This document shows, piece after piece, positions 26,338 to 34,439 of a DNA stretch of 64,000 bases (positions are counted from its first letter, which is position 1; each line of letters opens with the position of its first letter). The position numbers were made by a program, and so were the translations under genes. Under the pieces are notes generated by a model, which searched no databases, was not told the DNA's origin, and saw only the letters and a list, made by a program, of their open reading frames with translations. The DNA comes from an uncultured Kiritimatiellota bacterium (GTDB taxonomy: Bacteria; Verrucomicrobiota; Kiritimatiellia; RFP12; DVOR01): NCBI GenBank assembly GCA_944389585.1, contig CALXMW010000008.1:19010-83009 (forward strand), read 5' to 3'.

Positions 26338-27342
26338 ATGCCCATGAAGAAGTTCCTCAACGACCCCGCCAACCTCACCGCCGAGATGCTCGAGGGCCTC
26401 GCCCTGGCCTACTCCGACAAGGTGAAGCTCGTCAACGAGCGCATCGTCGTGCGCGCCCAGCCCAAGGCCCAGGACAAGGTGGCCCTCGTCTGCTTCGGCG
26501 GCACCGGCCACGAGCCGGCCATGCACGGCTTCGTGGGCGAAGGCATGGCCGACGCCGCCGTCGCCGGCGACGTCTTCGCCGCCCCCGGCGGCCCCAAGGT
26601 CTTCGAGGCCCTCGAGATGCTCAACCGCCCCGCCGGCGTCATCCTGCTGACCCTCAACCACAACGGCGACCGCATGTCCGCCCGCAAGGCCCTGCGCCTG
26701 GCCGAGAAGGCCGGGCTCAACGTCAAGGAAATCGTCGTCCAGGAAGACATCGCCCCCGGCGTCGACGCCGACCCCGAGGACCGCCGCGGCCTGGGCGGCT
26801 GCATCCCCCTGATGAAGGTCATGGGCGCCGCCTGCGAGGAAGGCAAGACCATCGACGAGGTGCTCGCGATCGGCAAAGCCTTCCACAGCCACCTGGCCAC
26901 CCTCTCCGTCGCCCTCAAGGTCGCCACCCACCCCCAGAACGGCGGCGAGATCGGCGCCCTGGCCGACGACGAGATGGAAATCGGCATGGGCCAGCACGGC
27001 GAAGGCGGCGGCGGCATCATGAAGGTGCAGACCGCCGACGAGACCGCCCGCATCATGGTCGACAAACTCGTCCAAGCCACCGGCCTGCAAAGCGGCGACC
27101 GCGCCCTGCTCATCATCAACGGCTCCGGCGCCACCACCACCATGGAAATGCTCATCTGCTACCGTGCGGCCGCCAACTGCCTCGCCCAGAAAGGCATCAC
27201 CCTCATGGACGGCATCGCCGACGAGCTCCTCACCGTCCAGGAAATGGCCGGCTTCCAGATGATCCTGGCCAAGGTCTGCCCCACCTGCGAGGCCCTCCTC
27301 AAGGCCAAGGCCAACACCCCCTACTGGACCTGCAACGGCTGA
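26338..27342 (+). CDS. dhaK: DhaK-family ketose kinase, substrate-binding subunit
   Basis: DhaK subunits bind dihydroxyacetone or other short ketoses covalently through a histidine hemiaminal. The 334-aa protein has the family motifs GGTGHEPAMHGFVGEGMADAA and LNHNGDRM. The substrate-binding histidine lies in GMGQHGEGG (His220 from this ATG; His218 from the ATG two codons on, as numbered in E. coli DhaK). DhaL follows as a separate gene, but no DhaM, EI or HPr is seen, so the phosphate donor is unclear. Related DhaK-type kinases act on tetruloses such as erythrulose, so dihydroxyacetone need not be the substrate. Confidence 0.88.
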   Translation: MPMKKFLNDPANLTAEMLEGLALAYSDKVKLVNERIVVRAQPKAQDKVALVCFGGTGHEPAMHGFVGEGMADAAVAGDVFAAPGGPKVFEALEMLNRPAGVILLTLNHNGDRMSARKALRLAEKAGLNVKEIVVQEDIAPGVDADPEDRRGLGGCIPLMKVMGAACEEGKTIDEVLAIGKAFHSHLATLSVALKVATHPQNGGEIGALADDEMEIGMGQHGEGGGGIMKVQTADETARIMVDKLVQATGLQSGDRALLIINGSGATTTMEMLICYRAAANCLAQKGITLMDGIADELLTVQEMAGFQMILAKVCPTCEALLKAKANTPYWTCNG

Positions 27343-27350
27343 GCCCGGGC

Positions 27351-27379
27351 GGCTTGGCGGCGCCCGCCGCCGCCAAGCC
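27351..27379 (+). other. Intercistronic hairpin dhaK-dhaL
   Basis: A perfect 12-bp stem (27351-27362 with 27368-27379) with a 5-nt loop and no T run lies in the 68-bp gap. It may stabilise one part of the transcript or tune DhaK:DhaL ratios. Confidence 0.6.
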
Positions 27380-27410
27380 CCCACCCCACCCCAACCCTCC
27401 GGACTCCCCC

Positions 27411-28013
27411 ATGACAATCGAACAATTCAAGGCCGTCTGGCAAAAGGCCCAGGCCGCCATCGAGGCCAACGAGAAACACTTCTCCGAGCTCGACGCCGCC
27501 ACCGGCGGCGACGGCGACCACGGCACCGCCATCGTCGCGGCCATCCACGCCATCAACCACGCCGAAGGCGACGACTTCCCCACCCTCCTGGCCGACATGG
27601 CCGAGAAACTCGAGGAAGAGGCCTCCGGCTCCACCTCCTCGCTTTACGGCGCCTGGCTCGAAGGCATGGCCGACGCCGCCCCCAAAGGCGCCACCGCCCT
27701 CGACGCCGACCAGCTGGCCGACCTCTTCCAGGGCGGCTTCGAGGAAATCTGCGCCGTCACCCGCGCCCGCCAAGGCGACAAGACGATGATGGACGCCCTC
27801 CAGCCCGCCACCGAGGCCCTCGTCGCCGCCAAAGGCCAAGGCGAGGCCGCCATGTTCGCCGCCGCCGCCAAGGCCGCCCGCGCCGGCTCCGACGCCACCG
27901 CGCGACTCCAGGCCAAGTTCGGCCGCGCCAAAAACCTCGGCGAGCGCTCCATCGGCGCCATCGACGCCGGCTCGGCCTCCATGGCCACCGTCTTCGAGGC
28001 CTTCGTCGACTGA
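27411..28013 (+). CDS. dhaL: DhaL-family kinase, nucleotide-binding subunit
   Basis: DhaL binds ADP/ATP with magnesium and phosphorylates the ketose held by DhaK. The 200-aa protein has the metal-binding loop LDAATGGDGDHG (residues 28-38 with Asp34 and Asp36), the GSTSSLYGAWL segment, DKTMMDAL, and the lid GRAKNLGERSIGAIDAGS. Separate DhaK and DhaL usually imply a phosphotransferase-driven enzyme with DhaM; ATP-dependent enzymes are usually fused. This operon has the split form without DhaM. Confidence 0.88.
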   Translation: MTIEQFKAVWQKAQAAIEANEKHFSELDAATGGDGDHGTAIVAAIHAINHAEGDDFPTLLADMAEKLEEEASGSTSSLYGAWLEGMADAAPKGATALDADQLADLFQGGFEEICAVTRARQGDKTMMDALQPATEALVAAKGQGEAAMFAAAAKAARAGSDATARLQAKFGRAKNLGERSIGAIDAGSASMATVFEAFVD

Positions 28014-28059
28014 CCCCGCCAACCCGCAACCAGCCAATCCGCCAGAAAGGACTTTCCCC

Positions 28060-28938
28060 ATGCCCGACATGGACAACTTCAAGGAGGCCGAGGCCTTCGG
28101 CATCGACACCCCCCAAAAGACCATCGGCTTCCCCCTCAAGGGCTGCTCCAACCTCGACTGGGGCATGAAGAACCGCCTCGCGCGCATCTTCAACCCCAAG
28201 GACGGCCGCTCCCTCATGCTCGCCTGCGACCACGGCTTCATCATGGGCCCCACCGGCGGCGTCGAGCGCATCGACCTCTCCATCGTGCCCCTCCTCAAGT
28301 ACGCCGACTGCCTGATGTGTACCCGCGGCGTCCTGCGCGCCGTCATCCCGCCCACGCAGGACATCCCCGTCTGCCTCCGCTCCGACGCCGGCACCTCCGT
28401 CGTCACCGAGCTCAACGACAACGTCGTCATCGACGTCCAGGACGCGCTCCGCCTCAACGCCGCGGCCATGGCCGTCATGGTCTCCGTCGGCGACGCCGCC
28501 ACCGAGGCCAAGACCGTCGCCAACCTCTACCACGCCGTCGACGTCGGCCAACGCTACGGCGTCCCCGTCATGGGCGTCACCGCCGTCGGCAAGCAGATGA
28601 CCCGCGACGCGCGCTACTTCCGCCTCGCCACGCGCATCTGCGCCGAGAACGGCGCCAACATCGTCAAGACCTACTACACCGAAGGCTTCGAGACCGTCGT
28701 CGCCGCCTGCCCCGTGCCGATCGTCATCGCCGGCGGCAAGAAGGTGCCCGAGCGCGACGCCCTCGAGCTGGCCTACCGCGCCATCAGCGAAGGCGCCGCC
28801 GGCGTGGACATGGGGCGCAACGTCTTCCAGTCCACCAACCCCGCCGCCATGATCCGCGCCGTCGGCGCCGTCATCCACCGCGGCTACAAGCCCGACGAGG
28901 CCTACCAGATGTTCCAAGACCTCTCCGCCTCCAAGTAA
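28060..28938 (+). CDS. lsrF: LsrF-like class I aldolase/thiolase
   Basis: The 292-aa protein closely follows E. coli LsrF: FPLKGCSNLDWGMKNRLARI, FNPKDGRSLMLACDHG, CLMCTRGVLRAVIPP, and VGKQMTRDARYFRLATRI. The Schiff-base lysine is Lys203 in IVKTYYTEGFE, the same number as in LsrF. PIVIAGGKKVPERDALE and GVDMGRNVFQS close the barrel. LsrF cleaves phospho-AI-2 to acetyl-CoA and dihydroxyacetone phosphate. Here there is no lsrK, lsrB or lsr transporter; the partner kinase is DhaKL-type, so another phosphorylated ketose may be cleaved. Confidence 0.88.
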   Translation: MPDMDNFKEAEAFGIDTPQKTIGFPLKGCSNLDWGMKNRLARIFNPKDGRSLMLACDHGFIMGPTGGVERIDLSIVPLLKYADCLMCTRGVLRAVIPPTQDIPVCLRSDAGTSVVTELNDNVVIDVQDALRLNAAAMAVMVSVGDAATEAKTVANLYHAVDVGQRYGVPVMGVTAVGKQMTRDARYFRLATRICAENGANIVKTYYTEGFETVVAACPVPIVIAGGKKVPERDALELAYRAISEGAAGVDMGRNVFQSTNPAAMIRAVGAVIHRGYKPDEAYQMFQDLSASK

Positions 28939-28958
28939 GGCCGGGAGCCGGACGCGAC

Positions 28959-28990
28959 AGGGGCCGCCCGCGGGCGGCCCCTGCCTTTTT
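28959..28990 (+). terminator. Rho-independent terminator after lsrF
   Basis: A perfect 12-bp stem (28959-28970 with 28971-28982) is followed by GCCTTTTT. Confidence 0.85.
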
Positions 28991-29032
28991 CCCGCCCCGG
29001 CGCCCCGCCGCAAAGCCCGCAAAAAGAAACGC

Positions 29033-29062
29033 TTGACTTCCCTTCGCCGGTTGTGCTACCTT
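29033..29062 (+). promoter_or_regulatory. Full -35/-10 promoter of a candidate ncRNA
   Basis: TTGACT (29033-29038), an 18-bp spacer and TACCTT (29057-29062) preceded by TGTGC. This is one of only two promoters in the window with a clear -35; the other drives tRNA-His. Confidence 0.75.
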
Positions 29063-29069
29063 TATTGCG

Positions 29070-29235
29070 TCAAGGCGAGAGTGGACTTCCCCTAGGCGTG
29101 CCACACCCCACCCCACCCCGCGCACGCCGCAATTGTCCTGCGCCTTGGCCCGCCAGGGGCTGGGATGGAACGAGCGTGGTCGTTTGTGCGCACATCTGAC
29201 CGATTAGCCGCCATCCCTCGACCCCTGGCTTTTTT
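29070..29235 (+). ncRNA. Candidate structured small RNA upstream of smc
   Basis: About 166 nt run from the predicted start to a T6 tract with no open frame. Domain 1 is nested: CAAGGCG (29071-29077) pairs with CGCCTTG (29141-29147), GGAC (29083-29086) with GTCC (29135-29138), and GGCGTGC (29095-29101) with GCACGCC (29122-29128). It encloses a loop with CACCCCACCCCA. Domain 2 is GCCAGGGG (29152-29159) with CCCCTGGC (29222-29229) and GGGATGG (29162-29168) with CCATCCC (29211-29217), followed by TTTTTT. The length is near that of 6S RNA, but I cannot match it to 6S, SRP, RNase P or tmRNA signatures. smc follows from its own promoter. Confidence 0.65.
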
Positions 29236-29253
29236 GTGCCCCCGGGGGCGCGT

Positions 29254-29264
29254 TTTGGTACAAT
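29254..29264 (+). promoter_or_regulatory. Extended -10 promoter of smc (TTGGTACAAT), leaderless
   Basis: TACAAT ends 7 nt before the smc ATG at 29272. An earlier in-frame ATG at 29263 overlaps the hexamer and cannot be used. Confidence 0.75.
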
Positions 29265-29271
29265 GTCCGGG

Positions 29272-32200
29272 ATGTACCTGAAGGCGCTAGAGATTCAAGG
29301 CTTCAAGAGCTTCGCGGAGAAGACGCGGCTGACGTTCGAGCCGGGGATGATCGCCATCGTCGGGCCGAACGGCTGCGGCAAAAGCAACGTCTCCGACGCC
29401 ATCCGCTGGGTGCTGGGCGAGCAACGGCCCAGCGCGCTGCGCTGCGCCAAGATGCAGGATCTCATCTTCAACGGCACCGACGCGCGCAAACCACTGGGCA
29501 TGGCCGAGGTGACGCTCGTCTTCGCCGACTGCGAGGGCGCCCTCGGCACCGAGTTCGGCGAGGTCTCCATCTCCCGCCGCGCCTACCGCGACGGCGCGAA
29601 CGCCTACTTCCTCAACAAAACCCCCTGCCGCCTGAAAGACATCCAACGCCTCTTCATGGGCACCGGCGTGGGCACCACCAGCTATTCCGTCCTGGCGCAG
29701 GGCCAAATCGACGCCATCCTCTCCTCGCGCCCCGAAGACCGCCGCGCCGTCTTCGAGGAGGCCGCCGGCGTCACCAAGTTCCGCGCCGACCGCCGCGAGG
29801 CCCTCCGCAAAATCGAGCAGACAGAGGAAAACCTCACCCGCCTCACCGACATCCTCCGCGAACTCCGCCGCCAGGCCAACCAACTCCAGCGCCAGGCCGA
29901 AAAGGCCGAAAAGGCCCGCGCCCTGCGCGCCGAGCTCCGCGGCGTCGACCTCTTCCTCGCCAAACGCCAAGCCGCCGCGCTCGAGGAAGCCATCGCCGCC
30001 CACGGCCTCGCGGTGGCACAGGCCCTCAACCGCATCGCCGCCATCCAGGCCGAGGCCGAGGCCGGCGAAAAGGCCATCGCCTCGGCCAACGCCCGCATCC
30101 AGGCCGGCGAGGACGCCATCGCCTCCCTCTCCGAGCAGGCCGCCCAGGCCGCCGCCCGACACTCCCGCGCACAGGAAATCATCCAGACCAACCTCGCGCG
30201 CATCGCCGAATACCGCGCCTGGGCCGAAGGCCTGGCACGCGAGCTCGAGGCCGCGCGCGAACGCCTCGAGGCCGGCGCGCGCGAACAAGGCCAAGACCCC
30301 GACCCCGACGCCTTCGAGGACGAGCGCGAGACCCTCCAAACCCTCCTCGACGACGCGCAGGACGCCTTCGACGCCCGCAAAGCCGCCCTCGACGCCGCCC
30401 GCGCCGAGCTCCAATCCGCCCGCGACGCCCTCGCCGACTGCGACCGCAAACAGCTCCTCTGGCAACAGGCCCTCGCCAAGGCCGACGCCGGGCGCGAGGA
30501 ACGCCTCCTCCGCCGCGAGCGCCTCGCCGCCGAGGCCGCCGAGGCCCAACGCCTGCGTGACGAGCGCACCGCCGCCCGAGACGCCGCCCAGGCCGAGGCC
30601 GACGCCAACCGCCAGACCGCCGACGACGCCCGCGAGGCCCTCATCGCCCTCGACGAAGACCGCTCCTTCGCCGCCGACGACATCGCCCAGGCCCAAGCCC
30701 GCCAGGCCGCCAAACGCCAGGCCCGCGCCGCACTCGAGGCCCAACGCGACCTCCTTTCCCGCCCCGCCCCCGGCGAACGCCCCGACGCCGGCGCGCGCCT
30801 CCTCGACCCCGCCAACCCCTTCGGCCTGGCGGAAGGCGACCTCCTCGGCCCCCTCGCCGAGGCCATCGACCCGCCGCCCGGGCTGCGCCGCGCCGCCGAG
30901 GCCGTGCTCGCTCCCTGGGCCCGCGCCTGGGTCGTCCGCACGCCGGAGGCCGCCCGCCGCGCCCTCGAGACCGCCGCCGAACGATGGCCCGAGGAGACCC
31001 TCCAGGTGCTCGTGGCGCAGGATTGCCCCGCGCCCGAGGGCTCGCTCGCCGCGCAAATCCCCGCCAAACCCGGCTTCGAGGGCCTCCTCGCGCGCCTCCT
31101 GGGCGGCTGGACGCTCGCCGACGCGCCGCTCGAAGGCCGCGCGGCCGTCTCCCCCGAAGGCACGCTCTTCTACGCCCAGGGCGGCGGCCTGCGCGCCCCC
31201 GGCGAAGGCTCCGACCCCCTCGCGCGCCGCCTGGCCTGCGAGGAACTCGACGCGAAGGCCGAGGCTCTCCTGCGCGAGGAGCGCGCCGAGGACGCCGCCA
31301 TCGCCGAGGCCCAAGCCCGCCTGGACGCGCTCGGCTCGAAACAGCGCGAGACGCAACGGACGCTCGAGAAGGCCCAGCGCGCCGCCAACCAGGCCGAAGG
31401 CGCCCTCACCGCCGCCGCGCGAGACGCCGCCCAGGCCGAGGCCCGCCGCGCCGACCTGGCCGCGAAGCTCGCCGAGGCCGAGGCCGACATCGGCCGCGAG
31501 GACGAGGGCCGCGAGGAGGCCCGAAAAGGCTTGGAAGGCCTGGCCGCCGAGCGCGAGCGCCTGACCGCGGCCGCGGGCGAGGCCACCGCCAAACTGCCCG
31601 CCCTAGAGGGCGAGGTCGACGCCGCCGGCACGCGCCTGAGCGAGGCCCGCTTCCGCATGGCCGGCTTCCTCCAACGCCGCGAGCACGCCCTGGCCCAACG
31701 CCGCGAGCGCGAGGCGCGCCAACAGGAACTGCGCGAGACCATCGCCCAGCGCGAGGCCTCCGGCGCCTCCTGCCAGGCCAACATCGAGAAGCTCGAGGAC
31801 GACAACGCGCGCATCGTCGCCTCCCTCGGCGGCATGGAGCAGGAGACCCTGGCCCTGCAGGCGAAAATCGAGCAGGCCCGCGCCGACCGCCTGGAGCTGA
31901 ACGCCCTGCGCGAGCGCCTCGAGGCCGTCAGCGCCGGGGCGCGCAGGACGCTGCAGGAGGCGCAGGAGGCCAAAGCCCGCGCCGAGGTGGCCATGGCCGA
32001 GGCCCGCGCCAAGCGCCAGGCCCTCCTGGAGCGCCTGGCGCGCGACTACGGCGTCCAGCCCGAGGGCCTCCAGGATGAACCCTGCGCCGCCTGGCCCGAG
32101 GGCGAGACCCCGCCCGACGAGGCGCTCGAGGCGCGCCTGGCCGAACTGCGCGAGGGGCTCGAGCGCATCGGCCCGGTGAACCTGCTGGCCATCGACGAGT

Positions 32201-32781
32201 ACAAGCAGCTGGAGGAGCGCCACGCCTTCTATCAGGCGCAGGCCGACGACCTCGCGCGGTCGCGCGACGAGCTGCTGGGGCTCATCAAGACCATCAACGA
32301 GACCTCCGGCAAGCTCTTCCGCGAGACCTTCGCGCGGGCCGACGCGAACTTCCGCGCCATGTTCACGCGCCTCTTCAACGGCGGCGAGGCCCGCCTGGCC
32401 CTGCTCGAGAACGACGCCGACCCGCTGGAGTGCGGCATCGACATCATCGCCCGCCCCCCCGGCAAGAAGCCGCAGACCATCAGCCTGCTCTCCGGCGGCG
32501 AGCGCACCATGACGGCCGTGGCCCTGCTCTTCGCCATCTTCCTCATCAAGCCCGCGCCCTTCTGCCTGCTCGACGAGCTCGACGCCGCCCTCGACGACTC
32601 CAACATCGGCCGCTTCGTCGAGGCCCTCAAGGACTTCCTCGTCCACTCCCAATTCCTCATCATCACGCACAACCAGCACACCATCGCCGGCTCCGACATC
32701 GTCTACGGCGTGACCATGCCCGAAAAGGGCGTCTCGCGCACCCTCTCGATGCGCTTCGACCGGCGCGCGCAGGAGGAGTAG
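29272..32781 (+). CDS. smc: Chromosome condensation ATPase SMC
   Basis: SMC dimers compact and segregate the chromosome with ScpA/ScpB. The 1169-aa protein has Walker A GPNGCGKSN near residue 32. A long coiled coil rich in Glu/Ala/Arg runs from about 170 to 1000, interrupted by a globular hinge near residues 510-640. The C-terminal head has the ABC signature LLSGGERTMTAVAL and Walker B FCLLDELDAALDDSN. The length and layout are typical. The mRNA is predicted to be leaderless. A HAD-like gene starts 6 bp after the stop. Confidence 0.95.
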   Translation: MYLKALEIQGFKSFAEKTRLTFEPGMIAIVGPNGCGKSNVSDAIRWVLGEQRPSALRCAKMQDLIFNGTDARKPLGMAEVTLVFADCEGALGTEFGEVSISRRAYRDGANAYFLNKTPCRLKDIQRLFMGTGVGTTSYSVLAQGQIDAILSSRPEDRRAVFEEAAGVTKFRADRREALRKIEQTEENLTRLTDILRELRRQANQLQRQAEKAEKARALRAELRGVDLFLAKRQAAALEEAIAAHGLAVAQALNRIAAIQAEAEAGEKAIASANARIQAGEDAIASLSEQAAQAAARHSRAQEIIQTNLARIAEYRAWAEGLARELEAARERLEAGAREQGQDPDPDAFEDERETLQTLLDDAQDAFDARKAALDAARAELQSARDALADCDRKQLLWQQALAKADAGREERLLRRERLAAEAAEAQRLRDERTAARDAAQAEADANRQTADDAREALIALDEDRSFAADDIAQAQARQAAKRQARAALEAQRDLLSRPAPGERPDAGARLLDPANPFGLAEGDLLGPLAEAIDPPPGLRRAAEAVLAPWARAWVVRTPEAARRALETAAERWPEETLQVLVAQDCPAPEGSLAAQIPAKPGFEGLLARLLGGWTLADAPLEGRAAVSPEGTLFYAQGGGLRAPGEGSDPLARRLACEELDAKAEALLREERAEDAAIAEAQARLDALGSKQRETQRTLEKAQRAANQAEGALTAAARDAAQAEARRADLAAKLAEAEADIGREDEGREEARKGLEGLAAERERLTAAAGEATAKLPALEGEVDAAGTRLSEARFRMAGFLQRREHALAQRREREARQQELRETIAQREASGASCQANIEKLEDDNARIVASLGGMEQETLALQAKIEQARADRLELNALRERLEAVSAGARRTLQEAQEAKARAEVAMAEARAKRQALLERLARDYGVQPEGLQDEPCAAWPEGETPPDEALEARLAELREGLERIGPVNLLAIDEYKQLEERHAFYQAQADDLARSRDELLGLIKTINETSGKLFRETFARADANFRAMFTRLFNGGEARLALLENDADPLECGIDIIARPPGKKPQTISLLSGGERTMTAVALLFAIFLIKPAPFCLLDELDAALDDSNIGRFVEALKDFLVHSQFLIITHNQHTIAGSDIVYGVTMPEKGVSRTLSMRFDRRAQEE

Positions 32782-32787
32782 CCCGCC

Positions 32788-33429
32788 ATGCCCGCGCTCA
32801 TCATCGAGTTCGACCCCCTCTTCCTCGGCGGCTTCGCCCTCCCCGCGGAGGTCCTCTCCGAGCGCCTCGTCAAATACGGCATCGCCGACGACGACCCCTT
32901 CCGCTTCGTCCGCCGCGTCTACGGCCGCCCCGTCGGCGAGGCCCTCGCCGCGCTCCTCCCCCCCGCCGTCGACGCCGCGCACGTCGAGCGCCGCCTCGCG
33001 GCCACCTACGCCGCGCTCCTCCAGCAAAACGCCCAGCAATCCATCCGCGGCGTGCGCGCCTTCCTGCGCCCCTTCGCCAAGCAAGGCGCGCGCATCGCCC
33101 TGGTCACCCGCCTGCGCCAGGCGGTGGTGGACGAGCTCGTCGAGGGCGTCCCCGGCGGCGCCCTGGCGGTGCTCGACCCGCAACCCCTGGCCGTCGGCCT
33201 CGCGCCCGACACCCTCCAGGCCGCGATCGTCTCCCTGGGGCTGCCCGTGCGCCACTGCTTCGGGCTCATGGCCTGCGGCGCCAGCGTCCGCGCCGCCGTC
33301 CGCGTGGGGCTCCGCGCCGCGGCGGTGCCAGACCCGATGGTCGCCTTCGAGGGGTGCGCGGGGGCGGACTTCGTGTGCGACACCTTCAGCCGCGCGCTCG
33401 TCTCCAAGCTCCGCGCCCGCCTGGCCTGA
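32788..33429 (+). CDS. HAD-like protein lacking the usual motif I
   Basis: The 213-aa protein looks like a small HAD-fold protein: IIEFDPLFLGGF at the start, a helical cap, then GARIALVTRLRQAVVDEL and a late AVPDPMVAFEGCAGADFVCDTF. The normal nucleophile motif DxDxT is not present (EFDPLF), so it may be a non-catalytic member or another Rossmann-like protein. It follows smc by 6 bp and is probably cotranscribed. Function unknown. Confidence 0.55.
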   Translation: MPALIIEFDPLFLGGFALPAEVLSERLVKYGIADDDPFRFVRRVYGRPVGEALAALLPPAVDAAHVERRLAATYAALLQQNAQQSIRGVRAFLRPFAKQGARIALVTRLRQAVVDELVEGVPGGALAVLDPQPLAVGLAPDTLQAAIVSLGLPVRHCFGLMACGASVRAAVRVGLRAAAVPDPMVAFEGCAGADFVCDTFSRALVSKLRARLA

Positions 33430-33487
33430 GCCGCCCGCCTACTGCGGGACGCGGGCGCGCAAAAAGGGGTGGCGCCGGCGCGCGGGC

Positions 33488-33498
33488 TTTGGCATAAT
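33488..33498 (+). promoter_or_regulatory. -10 promoter (TTTGGCATAAT)
   Basis: CATAAT lies 35 nt before the DUF3472 gene; the leader contains AAAGGAG as a ribosome binding site. Confidence 0.65.
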
Positions 33499-33533
33499 GG
33501 GAGGGTAGACAGCCGAAGCGAAAGGAGCGAGCG

Positions 33534-34427
33534 ATGAAGGGTTTTCTGAGTGTGGCGGCGGCCGCCTTGGCCGCCTGTGCGCTGTTCGGGCAAAGCGGCG
33601 AGCAGCAGGCCGCGCGCCAGGCGCGGAGCGTCCACCTCGGATACCTCGGCGTGCCCCCGTCCGCGAAGGTCTTCTACGTGGAGGCGACGGCCGACCGCTT
33701 CCACCCCGGCTCCTACCTCTGCCTGCTGGGATTCGACGGCGGCTACGCCGGCGTCCAGGAGCTCGTCGACGGCCGGCACGTGGCCATCTTCTCGGTCTGG
33801 GAGCCCAGCAACCCCTTCGACTTCAAGGCCCACCCCGACGCCGTCCACGAGGACAAGCGCACCAAGGTGCTCTACGGCGGCGAGGGCGTCCAGGTCAGCC
33901 GCTTCGGCGGCGAGGGCACGGGCGGCAAATCGATGATGCCCTGGGCCTGGCAGCTGGGCCGCCCCGTCTGCATGGCCGTCTCCTGCGCGCCGGACGGCGC
34001 CTTCCGCACCGCCTACACCTGCTGGGTCTGGGACGAGGCCAAGGCCGACTGGTTCCGCATGGCCACCTTCTCCACCCTCGTCGGCGGCGAGCAGGCCACC
34101 CTGCGCGCCCCCTACTCCTTCCTGGAGGACTTCTGGCGCAACGTCGCCAGCAAGGGCCAGGTCCGCGCCGCCCGCTTCTCCCGCCTCTGGGCGTGGGACG
34201 GCCGGGCCTGGGGCGCCAGCCCCTCCGCCCGCTTCACCGCCGACGCCAACCCCCTCACCACCATCGACGCCGGCCCCGCCGCCGACGGCTTCTGGCTGGC
34301 CACCGGCGGCGACACCGCCAACGTCACCACCCCCCTCTGGGCCGAAGTCCGCCCCGGCGGCGCGCCGGACGCCTCCGCCGATCGCCGCGCCAAGCTCCTC
34401 CGCGCCATCGGCGCAACGGCCTCCTGA
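33534..34427 (+). CDS. Secreted DUF3472 protein
   Basis: The 297-aa protein has a signal peptide (MKGFLSVAAAALAACALFG). The body matches DUF3472: ARSVHLGYLGVPPSAKVFYVEA, YLCLLGFDGGYAGVQEL, IFSVWEPSNPFDF, and VLYGGEGVQVSRFGGEGTGGKS. A closing DGFWLATGGDT follows. This domain is found in exported proteins of polysaccharide-using bacteria and probably binds carbohydrate; no catalytic residues are known. It has its own promoter and is followed 12 bp later by the metallophosphoesterase gene. Confidence 0.75.
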   Translation: MKGFLSVAAAALAACALFGQSGEQQAARQARSVHLGYLGVPPSAKVFYVEATADRFHPGSYLCLLGFDGGYAGVQELVDGRHVAIFSVWEPSNPFDFKAHPDAVHEDKRTKVLYGGEGVQVSRFGGEGTGGKSMMPWAWQLGRPVCMAVSCAPDGAFRTAYTCWVWDEAKADWFRMATFSTLVGGEQATLRAPYSFLEDFWRNVASKGQVRAARFSRLWAWDGRAWGASPSARFTADANPLTTIDAGPAADGFWLATGGDTANVTTPLWAEVRPGGAPDASADRRAKLLRAIGATAS

Positions 34428-34439
34428 GCCCAAGCGCCC

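Noticed and set aside
28060..28938. AI-2 (Lsr) quorum-signal degradation operon
   Set aside because: Only LsrF-like similarity is present; lsrK, lsrG, lsrR and the transporter genes are absent, and the partners are DhaK and DhaL.
29070..29235. 6S RNA, SRP RNA, RNase P RNA or tmRNA
   Set aside because: No GGAAGCA-type SRP loop, no RNase P core motifs and no tmRNA tag frame are visible. 6S cannot be excluded but lacks a clear central bubble.
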